Assembly: GCA_002335945.1 (NCBI GenBank)
Contig: DDDD01000098.1
Location: forward strand, 1-22,833
Length of the DNA stretch: 22,833 nucleotides
Source: Porticoccaceae bacterium UBA1989
Lineage (GTDB): Bacteria; Pseudomonadota; Gammaproteobacteria; Pseudomonadales; Porticoccaceae
Direction: 5' to 3'
Part shown: positions 15,217-22,061 of the stretch, one piece after another
Layout: each line of letters begins with the position of its first letter
Numbering within the stretch: position 1 is the first letter of the stretch
Position numbers and translations under genes: made by a program
Notes under the pieces: model-generated
Seen by the model: the letters and a program-made list of their open reading frames with translations, nothing else
Told to the model about the DNA's origin: nothing
The model's database searches: none

Positions 15217-15990
15217 CTAGTTAGTTGAGGTTGCTGGCACCGGAGCATTTTGCTCTAGGGCATATATTTTTTGATTGATTTGTCGACGAAAGGCTTCCAT
15301 AGACTCTACCGCTTCGGCATTGCTCTTTAACTCGCGATCAATACGCGACAGTGAGCTGTTCAAACGGTTAAGGCCATCGGCATAGTTGCGCATATTCTCG
15401 TTGGCAGCATCCAGGTCGGCACTGATGCCGAGATAGTTGCCACTGAGTGCCTTGAGGCTTTTGCTATCTTTTGCCACTGCAGTTTCCAGTGCCTGTCGCT
15501 TACTGGCCAAGAACGAGATGTCTTTTTGGTTCTTTTCGATTTTGCCTTTGTTGATGTCATTGGTGACACCCCAAAGCTTTTTGATTTCTTTCCAGTGCTT
15601 TTTAAGCTCGTCCCCCTGACGGCCCAGCTTTATTTGCAAGGCGGCCCCTGACTGAGTCACGGATTCGTCGGTATTGCTAAGGCGTGATTCCAAAGCTTCG
15701 AAGCGGGTTTGCAAGGCCTTATGCTTGCCACTTAGAGACGTATACTCCATCCAACCAAAGCCGCCAGCGCCGAGGACGCCCAAACAGGCGAAAACAACCA
15801 GAAATTTCCAGCCGCCAGACATGCCGCCTACTGTTGCGCCACCCCCGCCACCATTATTACCGCCACCGCCAGTCTTTTCTTTACGGGCACTGCCATTAGA
15901 TGTGTCTGAGGCAGAGCGTCCAATTTGGTCGTCGCGCTGGGCAACAATGGGGTTAATGCGTTTCTTTTCCATAACGTTATGGGTGTCCAT
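15217..15990 (-). CDS. Membrane-anchored coiled-coil protein with Gly-rich linker, unknown function
   Basis: I do not recognise a named family. The 257-residue protein starts with a charged cytoplasmic segment (1-40, basic and Ser-rich), then a strikingly glycine-rich stretch (41-60, including GGGGNNGGGGG), one membrane helix (about 61-80, FLVVFACLGVLGAGGFG) and a long, heptad-patterned alpha-helical region (about 85-245) ending in a short Pro/Thr tail. This suggests a single-pass inner-membrane protein with a periplasmic coiled coil, a shape shared with some cell-envelope or division proteins. Start choice is open: ATG at 15990, or ATG at 15972 (residue 7), neither with a clear ribosome site. 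It lies 17 bases before fumarase on the same strand. A TATAAT-like word occurs just upstream. Confidence 0.65.
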   Translation of the reverse strand: MDTHNVMEKKRINPIVAQRDDQIGRSASDTSNGSARKEKTGGGGNNGGGGGATVGGMSGGWKFLVVFACLGVLGAGGFGWMEYTSLSGKHKALQTRFEALESRLSNTDESVTQSGAALQIKLGRQGDELKKHWKEIKKLWGVTNDINKGKIEKNQKDISFLASKRQALETAVAKDSKSLKALSGNYLGISADLDAANENMRNYADGLNRLNSSLSRIDRELKSNAEAVESMEAFRRQINQKIYALEQNAPVPATSTN

Positions 15991-16093
15991 GTCTGGGAAG
16001 TATTATGCGAAATATTATACGCCCATAGAGGCGTTTGGGTATCCTTGAAGCAGCAATTTAACGGGTGTTTTTATCGGGGCAAATTTTGGGCGT

Positions 16094-16132
16094 AAAAAAA
16101 CCGGTGCTGATTAATCGGCACCGGTTTTTTTT
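16094..16132 (-). terminator. Rho-independent terminator after the PuuD-like gene
   Basis: A very stable hairpin: A7 plus CCGGTGC (16094-16107), extended by TGA, pairs with TCG plus GCACCGG and T8 (16115-16132) around a TTAA loop. In the minus-strand sense it lies 15 bases after the stop of the membrane protein gene at 16148 and ends in a run of T. Confidence 0.9.
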
Positions 16133-16147
16133 GACGCTATAAGAACC

Positions 16148-16771
16148 TTAGAGGAAGCTAAGCGCAGCAACCAATATAGCTGTCAGTGCCAAGCTTGAAC
16201 CAATTACACCGTTGACGGTGGTCATTGGACCCTGCTTGCCTTTGATAGCATTGATTTGCAGTGCCAAAATAATCACTAATGCGACGGTTAAGCCTGTGCC
16301 GCCAATCGCTGTTCCATACTGACCGTAGTGCGGGCCAGCTAGCATGCCAAACAACATGGGCGCTGAGAACAATGTATTGGTACGTGAAGCCAGCAGTGCT
16401 TTTGCACCTGCTGCGGCTTTGTCGCCACCTTCTTCGATACCTAGGGCGATTCTCTGAGCAGGCCAGATTACCATCCATACGTTTGCAGCCATCAATGTAC
16501 CCATGACGGATCCCATGATGATGAAGTTGTTGAGCACGCTTGAGATTGTGTGCAGCAAGTAGAGACCTGTAATGAAGGTGAACATGGCGCCCCAACGGAA
16601 CCACCAAAGTGCGCTAGGCGCTAGTTTTGCCTTAGCGTCGGCCAAGCCTTCTGCAGATGCTGCTTTGAAGTAGCCGCCCTGAACGAAGTTAAAGTAATAC
16701 AGCATGCCAATCCAGACAATACCGAACAGCACGTGGCCCCAGCGGGCTAGAAAATTAATAAATTCAATCAT
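16148..16771 (-). CDS. PuuD N-terminal-domain-like integral membrane protein
   Basis: A 207-residue membrane protein with about five or six hydrophobic helices. It resembles the N-terminal membrane domain of the urate hydroxylase PuuD family: an opening helix with RWGHVLFGIVWIGMLYYFNFVQ (about residues 8-30), then WWFRWGAMFTFITGLYLLH, a helix with MAANVWMVIWPAQR, and GPHYGQYG before the last two helices. Histidines in the first and third helices (WGHVLFG, LLHTISS) could bind haem. Full PuuD also has a C-terminal cytochrome c domain, which is missing here, so urate oxidation is doubtful. I chose the ATG at 16771, preceded by AGAGGA six bases upstream; an in-frame ATG at 16870 has no support. 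A strong terminator follows. Confidence 0.7.
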   Translation of the reverse strand: MIEFINFLARWGHVLFGIVWIGMLYYFNFVQGGYFKAASAEGLADAKAKLAPSALWWFRWGAMFTFITGLYLLHTISSVLNNFIIMGSVMGTLMAANVWMVIWPAQRIALGIEEGGDKAAAGAKALLASRTNTLFSAPMLFGMLAGPHYGQYGTAIGGTGLTVALVIILALQINAIKGKQGPMTTVNGVIGSSLALTAILVAALSFL

Positions 16772-17020
16772 GACAATTCCTCTTAGATTTTTGCCCGTAT
16801 GGGCCGTATTTTTTATCGCTGCAATTGTTCTGCAATCGGGACCAAATAGCAATAAGTTAGGGCTCTGCACAGGCTTTTTAGCGATAAAAAGTCTAAAAAA
16901 TGCCCTCTGGAGGCTTTGTACTCTGCATATGGTTCGATTGGCTAGCCTCCCATGCTATTTAAAACTCCCTATTTACGGACATATTGCAACTCCCACCACC
17001 TTCATCACGACGCCTAACTT

Positions 17021-17076
17021 GGTATCATCTCGAAATCCCCTAGCTGTCATTTCGACACGCAGTGAGATATCTCCTA
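17021..17076 (-). repeat. Dispersed repeat, copy A (inverted relative to copy B)
   Basis: Read on the minus strand from 17076, the first 32 bases (17045-17076) match 17393-17424 of the plus strand with two differences. The following 24 bases (GACAGC...TTTCGAGATGA) match 17443-17466 with two differences. Copy A therefore corresponds to copy B without one internal 22-23-bp unit. The two copies face each other around the MITE-like element. Confidence 0.8.
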
Positions 17077-17180
17077 CTTCGAAGCACTGATCCGGCTTAC
17101 CTACCTCAACACCTAGGCGGAATTGCGGCTGCCACCACCTGCTTGTAACCTTTTTTAAATACACCGCAATAATTCAAATA

Positions 17181-17332
17181 GTGTCTGGGGAGCCCCTTGT
17201 GATCAGTCAGGGCCCGTTTATGGGTGTAAACATTTTCAGATTAAGAGAGCACCCTGTCTGAGTGAAACGAGTTGTGCGAACGCTGAAAATGATTGCATCC
17301 ATGGGACCGATCGCAAGGGGCTCCCCAGACAC
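17181..17332. mobile_element. MITE-like element with 28-bp terminal inverted repeats and flanking TA
   Basis: Left end GTGTCTGGGGAGCCCCTTG (17181-17199), extended to 17208, is repeated in inverted orientation at 17305-17332: 26 of 28 bases match, the first 19 perfectly. Both ends are bounded by TA (17179-17180 and 17333-17334), as expected for insertion by an IS630/Tc1-mariner-type transposase that duplicates a TA target. A second inverted word, CATTTTCAG, lies inside (17231-17239 and 17283-17291). The 152 bases carry no gene, so movement would need a transposase from elsewhere. As RNA it would fold into a long hairpin. The family name is unknown to me. Confidence 0.65.
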
Positions 17333-17392
17333 TATTGAGCCTCGCACCAAAATCACGCTCCATGAAAAACCAGCTTGGTTAGTACACTAAAA

Positions 17393-17525
17393 TAGGAGAT
17401 CTCTCACTGCGTGTCGAGATGACACTAGGTTAGGTTTCGAGATGACAGCGATGGGATTTCGAGATGAGAGAGAGGAGATTTCGAGATGAGAGAGAGGAGA
17501 TTTTGCAATGACGGCGGCGGGAGTT
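17393..17525 (+). repeat. Dispersed repeat, copy B, with 22-bp tandem array
   Basis: A 32-base head (17393-17424) matches copy A inverted. It runs into a tandem array of 22-23-base units starting TCGAGATGA at 17414, 17437, 17459 and 17481, with a decayed fifth unit to about 17525. Units 3 and 4 are identical (ending AGAGAGAGGAGATT), which points to recent duplication. Confidence 0.8.
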
Positions 17526-17579
17526 AAAGATAACGGTGGTTTGAAGAATTGGTAGTAGCTCAATAGAGTTTCAGTCAAA

Positions 17580-17613
17580 AAAAAGCCCCGGCTCGAAAGA
17601 GTCGGGGCTTTTT
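17580..17613 (-). terminator. Rho-independent terminator of groESL
   Basis: A 15-base-pair stem: AAAAAGCCCCGGCTC (17580-17594) pairs with GAGTCGGGGCTTTTT (17599-17613) around a GAAA loop, with one G-T pair. In the minus-strand sense it lies about 25 bases after the groEL stop and is followed by a T run. Confidence 0.92.
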
Positions 17614-17638
17614 AGTATTACTTTTGGGAGCTGGAGGC

Positions 17639-19291
17639 TTACATCATGCCGCCCATGCCACCCATTCCGCCCATGCCGCCCATATCTGGCATACCTGGAG
17701 CAGCTCCGCCTTCAACTGCGGCGTCTGTCACCATAGCTTCGGTGGTAATCATCAAGCCAGCGATTGAAGCTGCTGCCTGTAATGCGGTGCGTGTTACTTT
17801 GGCGGGATCAAGAATACCCATATCGATCATGTCGCCGTATTCGCCAGTACCCGCGTTGTAACCGAAGTTACCTTTGCCGTTTTTGACTTTATCGACCACT
17901 ACTGAGCCTTCTTCGCCAGCGTTTTCTACGATCTGACGCAGTGGCGCTTCCATTGCACGAAGAGCAATACCAATACCCACTGTCTGGTCATCGTTGTCGC
18001 CAGTCATGTCTTTAATCTTCTGAAGAACACGAATCAAGGCAACTCCGCCGCCAGGTACAACGCCTTCTTCAACCGCTGCGCGAGTTGCGTGTAACGCATC
18101 TTCAACGCGAGCTTTCTTCTCTTTCATTTCGATTTCTGTAGTAGCGCCAACCTTAATTACCGCAACACCGCCTGCCAATTTAGCAACGCGTTCCTGCAGC
18201 TTCTCACGGTCGTAATCAGAGCTAGTGTCTTCAATCTGTGCACGAATCTGCTTAACGCGAGCTTCGATTGCAGAGGCTTCGCCAGCGCCGTCTACCAGAG
18301 TAGTGGCTTCCTTAGTCATGCTGATACGCTTAGCTGTACCCAGGTGCTCAAGAGTGGCGCTTTCGAGATCAAGGCCTACTTCTTCAGAGATAACCGTGCC
18401 GCCAGTCAAGATAGCGATGTCTTCAAGCATTGCTTTACGACGATCACCAAAACCAGGTGCTTTACAGGCAGAGACTTTAACGATTCCGCGCAAGTTGTTT
18501 ACAACCAGAGTTGCCAGGGCTTCGCCTTCAACATCTTCAGCAATAATCAACAGAGGCTTGCCCGCTTTAGCAACAGCTTCAAGCAGTGGCAGCAATTCGC
18601 GAATGTTAGAGATTTTCTTGTCAGCCAATAAGATTAATGGGCTTTCTTGCTCTGCGCTCATGCTCTCTTGGTTGTTGATGAAGTACGGAGACAGGTAACC
18701 GCGGTCGAACTGCATACCTTCAACGATATCCAATTCATTTTCGAGGCCCTGGCCTTCTTCAACAGTAATAACGCCTTCTTTGCCAACTTTGCCCATTGCT
18801 TCGGCAATAATGTCACCAATGTGCAGGTCGCTGTTTGCTGAGATGGTGCCTACCTGAGCAATTTCTTTGTTCTCGGTGCAAGGCTTGGCGATCGCTGCAA
18901 CTTCTGCAACAGCAGCAATAACTGCTTTATCGATGCCGCGCTTCAAATCCATTGGATTCATGCCAGCAGCGACTGATTTTAGACCTTCGTTAACGATAGT
19001 TTGAGCCAGAACTGTTGCAGTCGTCGTTCCGTCACCGGCATCGTCAGACGCTTTAGAGGCTACTTCTTTAACCATCTGTGCGCCCATGTTTTCGAACTTG
19101 TCTGCCAATTCAATTTCTTTAGCGACAGATACGCCGTCTTTAGTGACAGTGGGTGCACCAAACGACTTATCCAAAATTACGTTACGGCCTTTAGGGCCCA
19201 GTGTTACTTTTACCGCGTTGGCGAGAATGTTTACGCCATCGAGCATACCCTGACGGGCGCTGTTGCCAAATTTTACTTCTTTAGCTGCCAT
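17639..19291 (-). CDS. groEL: Chaperonin GroEL (60 kDa)
   Basis: A 550-residue GroEL, the ATP-driven double-ring folding chamber. The sequence is canonical throughout: VTLGPKGRNVILDKSFGAPTVTKDGVSVAKEIEL, the ATP-site GDGTTTATVLAQ with the catalytic Asp equivalent in NDDQTVGIGI, the apical domain EGMQFDRGYLSPYF and GFGDRRKAML, the equatorial AVEEGVVPGGGVAL, and the flexible GGMGGMGGMGGMM tail that lines the cavity. A GGAAGG ribosome site precedes the ATG. It follows groES by 31 bases in the usual operon, transcribed from the heat-shock promoter before groES and closed by a strong terminator. Confidence 0.98.
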   Translation of the reverse strand: MAAKEVKFGNSARQGMLDGVNILANAVKVTLGPKGRNVILDKSFGAPTVTKDGVSVAKEIELADKFENMGAQMVKEVASKASDDAGDGTTTATVLAQTIVNEGLKSVAAGMNPMDLKRGIDKAVIAAVAEVAAIAKPCTENKEIAQVGTISANSDLHIGDIIAEAMGKVGKEGVITVEEGQGLENELDIVEGMQFDRGYLSPYFINNQESMSAEQESPLILLADKKISNIRELLPLLEAVAKAGKPLLIIAEDVEGEALATLVVNNLRGIVKVSACKAPGFGDRRKAMLEDIAILTGGTVISEEVGLDLESATLEHLGTAKRISMTKEATTLVDGAGEASAIEARVKQIRAQIEDTSSDYDREKLQERVAKLAGGVAVIKVGATTEIEMKEKKARVEDALHATRAAVEEGVVPGGGVALIRVLQKIKDMTGDNDDQTVGIGIALRAMEAPLRQIVENAGEEGSVVVDKVKNGKGNFGYNAGTGEYGDMIDMGILDPAKVTRTALQAAASIAGLMITTEAMVTDAAVEGGAAPGMPDMGGMGGMGGMGGMM

Positions 19292-19322
19292 GATTCTTTT
19301 CCTTCCAAATTCATTTCAAAAA

Positions 19323-19616
19323 TTAAGCTTCGAGTACCGCTTTAATATCACTCTCACTGAGGATAATCAGCTCTTCGCCGTCGATTTCGATTTTGTCGTT
19401 GCCGGCATACTGGCCGAATACAACTTTGTCGCCAATCTTAACGTCGACAGGACGAACTTCGCCGCTATCTAAGATACGGCCGCTGCCTACTGCAACTACT
19501 TCACCTTGATTTGGTTTTTCTTGTGCAGAACCTGGCAGTAAAATACCACCAGCAGTGGTCTGCTCTTCTTCTTCGCGACGAACGATAACTCGGTCGTGTA
19601 ATGGGCGAACTTTCAT
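19323..19616 (-). CDS. groES: Co-chaperonin GroES (10 kDa)
   Basis: A 97-residue GroES, the heptameric lid of GroEL. Canonical start (MKVRPLHDRVIVRR), the mobile loop EEQTTAGGILLPGSAQEKPNQGEV (about 17-40, with the GGILLP segment that contacts the GroEL apical domain), and the end DIKAVLEA. It is the first gene of the groESL operon. The leader contains a GGAG ribosome site (about ten bases before the ATG) and a sigma-32-like promoter some 80 bases upstream. Confidence 0.97.
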   Translation of the reverse strand: MKVRPLHDRVIVRREEEEQTTAGGILLPGSAQEKPNQGEVVAVGSGRILDSGEVRPVDVKIGDKVVFGQYAGNDKIEIDGEELIILSESDIKAVLEA

Positions 19617-19692
19617 ATTGTGTATCTCCGATTATTTTCTCTTCAATAGTCTACAGTCACTTGCGAACTACATATTTCCGCAATTGCTCATC

Positions 19693-19721
19693 ATATTGTG
19701 GCTGAAGGATTGTTTTTCAAG
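19693..19721 (-). promoter_or_regulatory. Sigma-32-like heat-shock promoter of groESL
   Basis: On the minus strand CTTGAAA (19715-19721), a perfect heat-shock -35, is followed after 14 bases by CACAATAT (19693-19700), matching the CCCCATNT -10 consensus at five of seven fixed positions. It is 77 bases before the groES ATG. No CIRCE inverted repeat was seen, so control by RpoH rather than HrcA is inferred. Confidence 0.7.
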
Positions 19722-19744
19722 GGCCAGGCTAAAATATACTCGGT

Positions 19745-20281
19745 CTATTTTGGCTCCTGGTCGTTTTTCTGATCCAAGGCTTGGCTATTAATGCTCTTTT
19801 CATCAATGGCACTTTTGTTAATCGCTCTTTCGTTAAAGACACTTTCATCGACAGCCTCGCCTTCGATGATGTCATCGCCCTGCATTCCCTGCTGGTAATA
19901 AAAACCTCTAGCCTGCCCACCCATTGGCGCAACGACCATTTTGCTGATTAAGCGGCTGACAAAAAGCGCTCTAATGGGTGGAATTAACCCGGCAAAGCCA
20001 ATGATGTCGGTAATAAAACCTGGTGTCAGTAGCAGCGCACCAGAGACTGCCAGGATAATGCCCTCGACAATTTCCTGGGCCGGCAGTTTGCCCTCTTCGA
20101 GTTTGCGCTGACCCCGCCACAGCGTCGCAAAACCCTGCTCGCGCAACAGCTTGGCGCCTACAACGGCAGTCAACAGTACCAGGCCAATAGTAGCCATGGC
20201 GCCTATTTCAGTACCCACGGTAATTAATAGCCACATCTCGACCACGGGCACCACAACAAACAGTAAAAATAGAAAACGCAT
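19745..20281 (-). CDS. fxsA: FxsA-family inner membrane protein
   Basis: A 178-residue FxsA, named in E. coli for lessening phage T7 exclusion by the F plasmid PifA protein. Residues 1-20 and about 27-45 are membrane helices with the family's VEMWLLITVG; the block VVGAKLLREQGFATLWRGQRKLEEGKLPAQEIVEGIILAVSGALLLTPGFITDIIGF (about 40-95) is highly typical. Beyond residue 110 the cytoplasmic tail is not conserved. It contains five five-residue repeats (145-169) encoded by a 15-base tandem array. The gene lies upstream of groES, as in E. coli, and read-through into groESL is possible. An AAGG site supports the ATG. It diverges from the ATL gene. Confidence 0.9.
   Translation of the reverse strand: MRFLFLLFVVVPVVEMWLLITVGTEIGAMATIGLVLLTAVVGAKLLREQGFATLWRGQRKLEEGKLPAQEIVEGIILAVSGALLLTPGFITDIIGFAGLIPPIRALFVSRLISKMVVAPMGGQARGFYYQQGMQGDDIIEGEAVDESVFNERAINKSAIDEKSINSQALDQKNDQEPK
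19775..19849 (-). repeat. In-frame 15-bp tandem repeat, five copies, at the fxsA 3' end
   Basis: Codons 145-169 of fxsA form five units of five codons: DESVF, NERAI, NKSAI, DEKSI, NSQAL. The consensus is Asp/Asn, polar, Ser/Lys/Arg, small, Ile/Phe/Leu. Unit length of 15 bases keeps the frame. Divergence between units suggests it is older than the 17-bp array near 20.7 kb. Confidence 0.7.
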
Positions 20282-20385
20282 AGTGATACCTTGGTTACCT
20301 AGTCTCTTTATATTGAGCAGTATCAGGGAGTATTGGGGTAGTTTCCACTATTTCAACATCTGACGGAATAGCGTAGTCTTCGCCA

Positions 20386-20697
20386 ATGAATGAGATCGAA
20401 CCAGAGCAGCGGATTTATGCGGTGTTAGCGGCCATCCCATCTGGCGCTGTTGTCACCTACGGACAGCTTGCCGAACTGGCCGGATTGCCAAGAGCGGCGC
20501 GGTTAGTAGGCAGAACCCTGAGTAAACTACCCGGCGATTCTACACTGCCATGGCACCGAGTCATTAATGCCAGCGGCGGAATTAGCCTACCTCAAGATAG
20601 CCCGGGGTTTGAGCGGCAGAAAAAGCGCCTGCAAGAAGAAGATGTGGTGGTCACTGGTAGCCGTATAAATTTAAAAAAGTTCAGATGGCAGCCCTAA
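20386..20697 (+). CDS. Alkyltransferase-like protein (ATL)
   Basis: A 103-residue protein of the MGMT C-terminal fold that is an alkyltransferase-like protein, not an active methyltransferase. The active-site PCHRV motif reads PWHRV (55-59), with Trp56 replacing the acceptor cysteine, as in E. coli YbaZ/Atl. The DNA-binding winged helix (VVTYGQLAELAGLPRAARLVGRTLS, about 22-46) keeps the base-flipping Tyr25 and an Arg finger candidate. ATLs bind O6-alkylguanine and pass it to nucleotide-excision repair. The ribosome site is weak. It diverges from fxsA and precedes ampG by 77 bases, with a tandem repeat filling most of the gap. Confidence 0.88.
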   Translation: MNEIEPEQRIYAVLAAIPSGAVVTYGQLAELAGLPRAARLVGRTLSKLPGDSTLPWHRVINASGGISLPQDSPGFERQKKRLQEEDVVVTGSRINLKKFRWQP

Positions 20698-20761
20698 TAA
20701 AGAGCGTCGACTAACAAAGAGTGTCGCCTAACAAAGAGCCTCGCCCAACAAAGAACATCGC
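20694..20761 (+). repeat. 17-bp tandem repeat, four copies, starting at the ATL stop codon
   Basis: Units of 17 bases begin at 20694, 20711, 20728 and 20745, with consensus CTAACAAAGAGNNTCGC. Units 2 and 3 differ only at the two variable bases. Unit 1 carries the ATL stop codon TAA at 20695-20697. A partial fifth unit (CCAAGGAAA) supplies the AAGGA ribosome site of ampG. Confidence 0.9.
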
Positions 20762-20774
20762 CCAAGGAAAATAA

Positions 20775-22034
20775 ATGAGTTCTCCCAGTATTAAAGAGGC
20801 ACTGCTAAACCGCCGCATGCTGATCTGTATCTTTACCGGCTTTGCCTCGGGCATGCCCCTGTATTTATTGATCTCCCTAGTGCCGGCTTGGCTGCGCACC
20901 GAAGGCGTGGGTCTTAAAGAGATTGGCTTCTTTGCCCTTATCGGCCTGCCCTACACCTGGAAATTTCTCTGGTCTCCCCTGCTCGATCGCTACCAGCTGG
21001 CACTGTTTACCTTTAAACCGGGGCTCCGCCGCAGCTGGATGCTGGGCACTCAGGTCGCCCTGCTTGCGGCCATTGCTGGACTGGGCTTTTTTGACCCTAC
21101 AACACAGTTATGGCCTATCGCCTGGTTATGTCTGCTAATTGCTTTTCTCAGTGCTACTCAGGATATTGTGCTGGATGCCTACCGCCGCCAGATACTTCCC
21201 GACGAAGAGCTGGGGCTGGGCAACTCTATTCATGTTAATGCTTATCGCGTTGCTGGATTAGTCCCCGGGTCACTGGCCCTAATACTGGCCGACACCTTGC
21301 CCTGGCAGTCGGTATTTATGATTACTGCCGCCTTTATGGTCACGGGCATTGGCCTCACCCTCGCCATTAAAGAGCCAGACCGCGCTGAGCGTCACCCAAC
21401 AACCCTTAAGTCTGCGGTGGTGGAACCCTTTAAGGAATTCTTCTCTCGGCAAGGGGTTAAGCAGGCTGCGTTGATACTGATCTTCATGTTGCTGTATAAG
21501 CTGGGCGACAGTATGGCCACTGCGCTGGCCACCCCCTTCTACTTGGATATGGGCTTTACTAAAACCGAAATTGGTCTGGTGGCTAAAAACGCCGCACTCT
21601 GGCCAATGATTATCGGGGGGATTTTGGGCGGCATACTGATGCTTAAAATCGGTATCAACCGCGCGCTCTGGTTATTTGGTTTGGTACAGATTATCTCTAT
21701 TCTGGGCTTTGCTGTGCTGGCCCGAGTAGGTGAAGGCATCGCCTTGCTAGCACTGGTGATTGGCTTTGAATACCTGGGTGTTGGATTGGGTACAGCCGCC
21801 TTTGTAGCCTTTATTGCTCGCACGACTCACCCTGCTTTTGCCGCGACTCAGTTTGCGCTGTTTACTGCTTTAACGGCAGTGCCACGCACGGTGGCCAGTT
21901 CGGCAACCGGTATTATTGTTGAGGGCGTGGGCTGGGAGAATTTCTTTTATCTGTGCACGCTGCTGGCGATTCCCGGGATGCTTTTACTGCTTAAAGTGGC
22001 GCCTTGGAATGAGCCTGCTACTGAGCAACCGTAA
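20775..22034 (+). CDS. ampG: AmpG-type muropeptide permease (MFS transporter)
   Basis: A 419-residue major facilitator with about 12 membrane helices, matching the AmpG family, which brings GlcNAc-anhydromuropeptides into the cytoplasm for cell-wall recycling and, in some species, for AmpR-dependent beta-lactamase induction. Family-typical stretches are GFASGMPLYLLISLVPAWLRTEGVGLKEIGFFALIGLPYTWKFLWSPLLDR (about 22-72), SATQDIVLDAYRRQIL (about 126-141) and YKLGDSMATALATPFYLDMGFTKTEIG. It is shorter than E. coli AmpG (491), lacking two extra helices, as in many gammaproteobacteria. The start is ATG at 20775 with AAGGA seven bases upstream. It is convergent with ampE; the pairing supports a recycling role. 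Confidence 0.88.
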   Translation: MSSPSIKEALLNRRMLICIFTGFASGMPLYLLISLVPAWLRTEGVGLKEIGFFALIGLPYTWKFLWSPLLDRYQLALFTFKPGLRRSWMLGTQVALLAAIAGLGFFDPTTQLWPIAWLCLLIAFLSATQDIVLDAYRRQILPDEELGLGNSIHVNAYRVAGLVPGSLALILADTLPWQSVFMITAAFMVTGIGLTLAIKEPDRAERHPTTLKSAVVEPFKEFFSRQGVKQAALILIFMLLYKLGDSMATALATPFYLDMGFTKTEIGLVAKNAALWPMIIGGILGGILMLKIGINRALWLFGLVQIISILGFAVLARVGEGIALLALVIGFEYLGVGLGTAAFVAFIARTTHPAFAATQFALFTALTAVPRTVASSATGIIVEGVGWENFFYLCTLLAIPGMLLLLKVAPWNEPATEQP

Positions 22035-22061
22035 GCGAGTAACGAGTAACTATTAATAGCC

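Larger units (their letters stand above)
16772..17638. other. Repeat-rich intergenic island
   Basis: About 0.87 kb without a credible gene between the PuuD-like gene and groEL. In order it holds the leader of the PuuD-like gene, a CTTTTTA/TAAAAAG hairpin (16874-16891), a repeat copy (17021-17076), a 152-bp terminal-inverted-repeat element (17181-17332), an inverted and expanded copy of the first repeat (17393-17525) and the groEL terminator. Short open frames here are composed of repeat translation (for example SSRNPLAVIS on one strand and SSRNPIAVIS on the other) and are not genes. Confidence 0.8.

Noticed and set aside
16772..16870. N-terminal extension of the PuuD-like protein
   Set aside because: The added 33 residues are not membrane-like or family-like, and a good ribosome site sits just before 16771.
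17393..17525. Possible CRISPR array
   Set aside because: The 22-bp units abut without unique spacers, and no cas gene is nearby.
16973..17578. Short frames on both strands containing SSRNP-type peptides
   Set aside because: They are translations of the dispersed repeat copies A and B, not genes.
19617..19744. CIRCE element upstream of groES
   Set aside because: No TTAGCACTC/GAGTGCTAA inverted repeat; only the sigma-32-like promoter was found.
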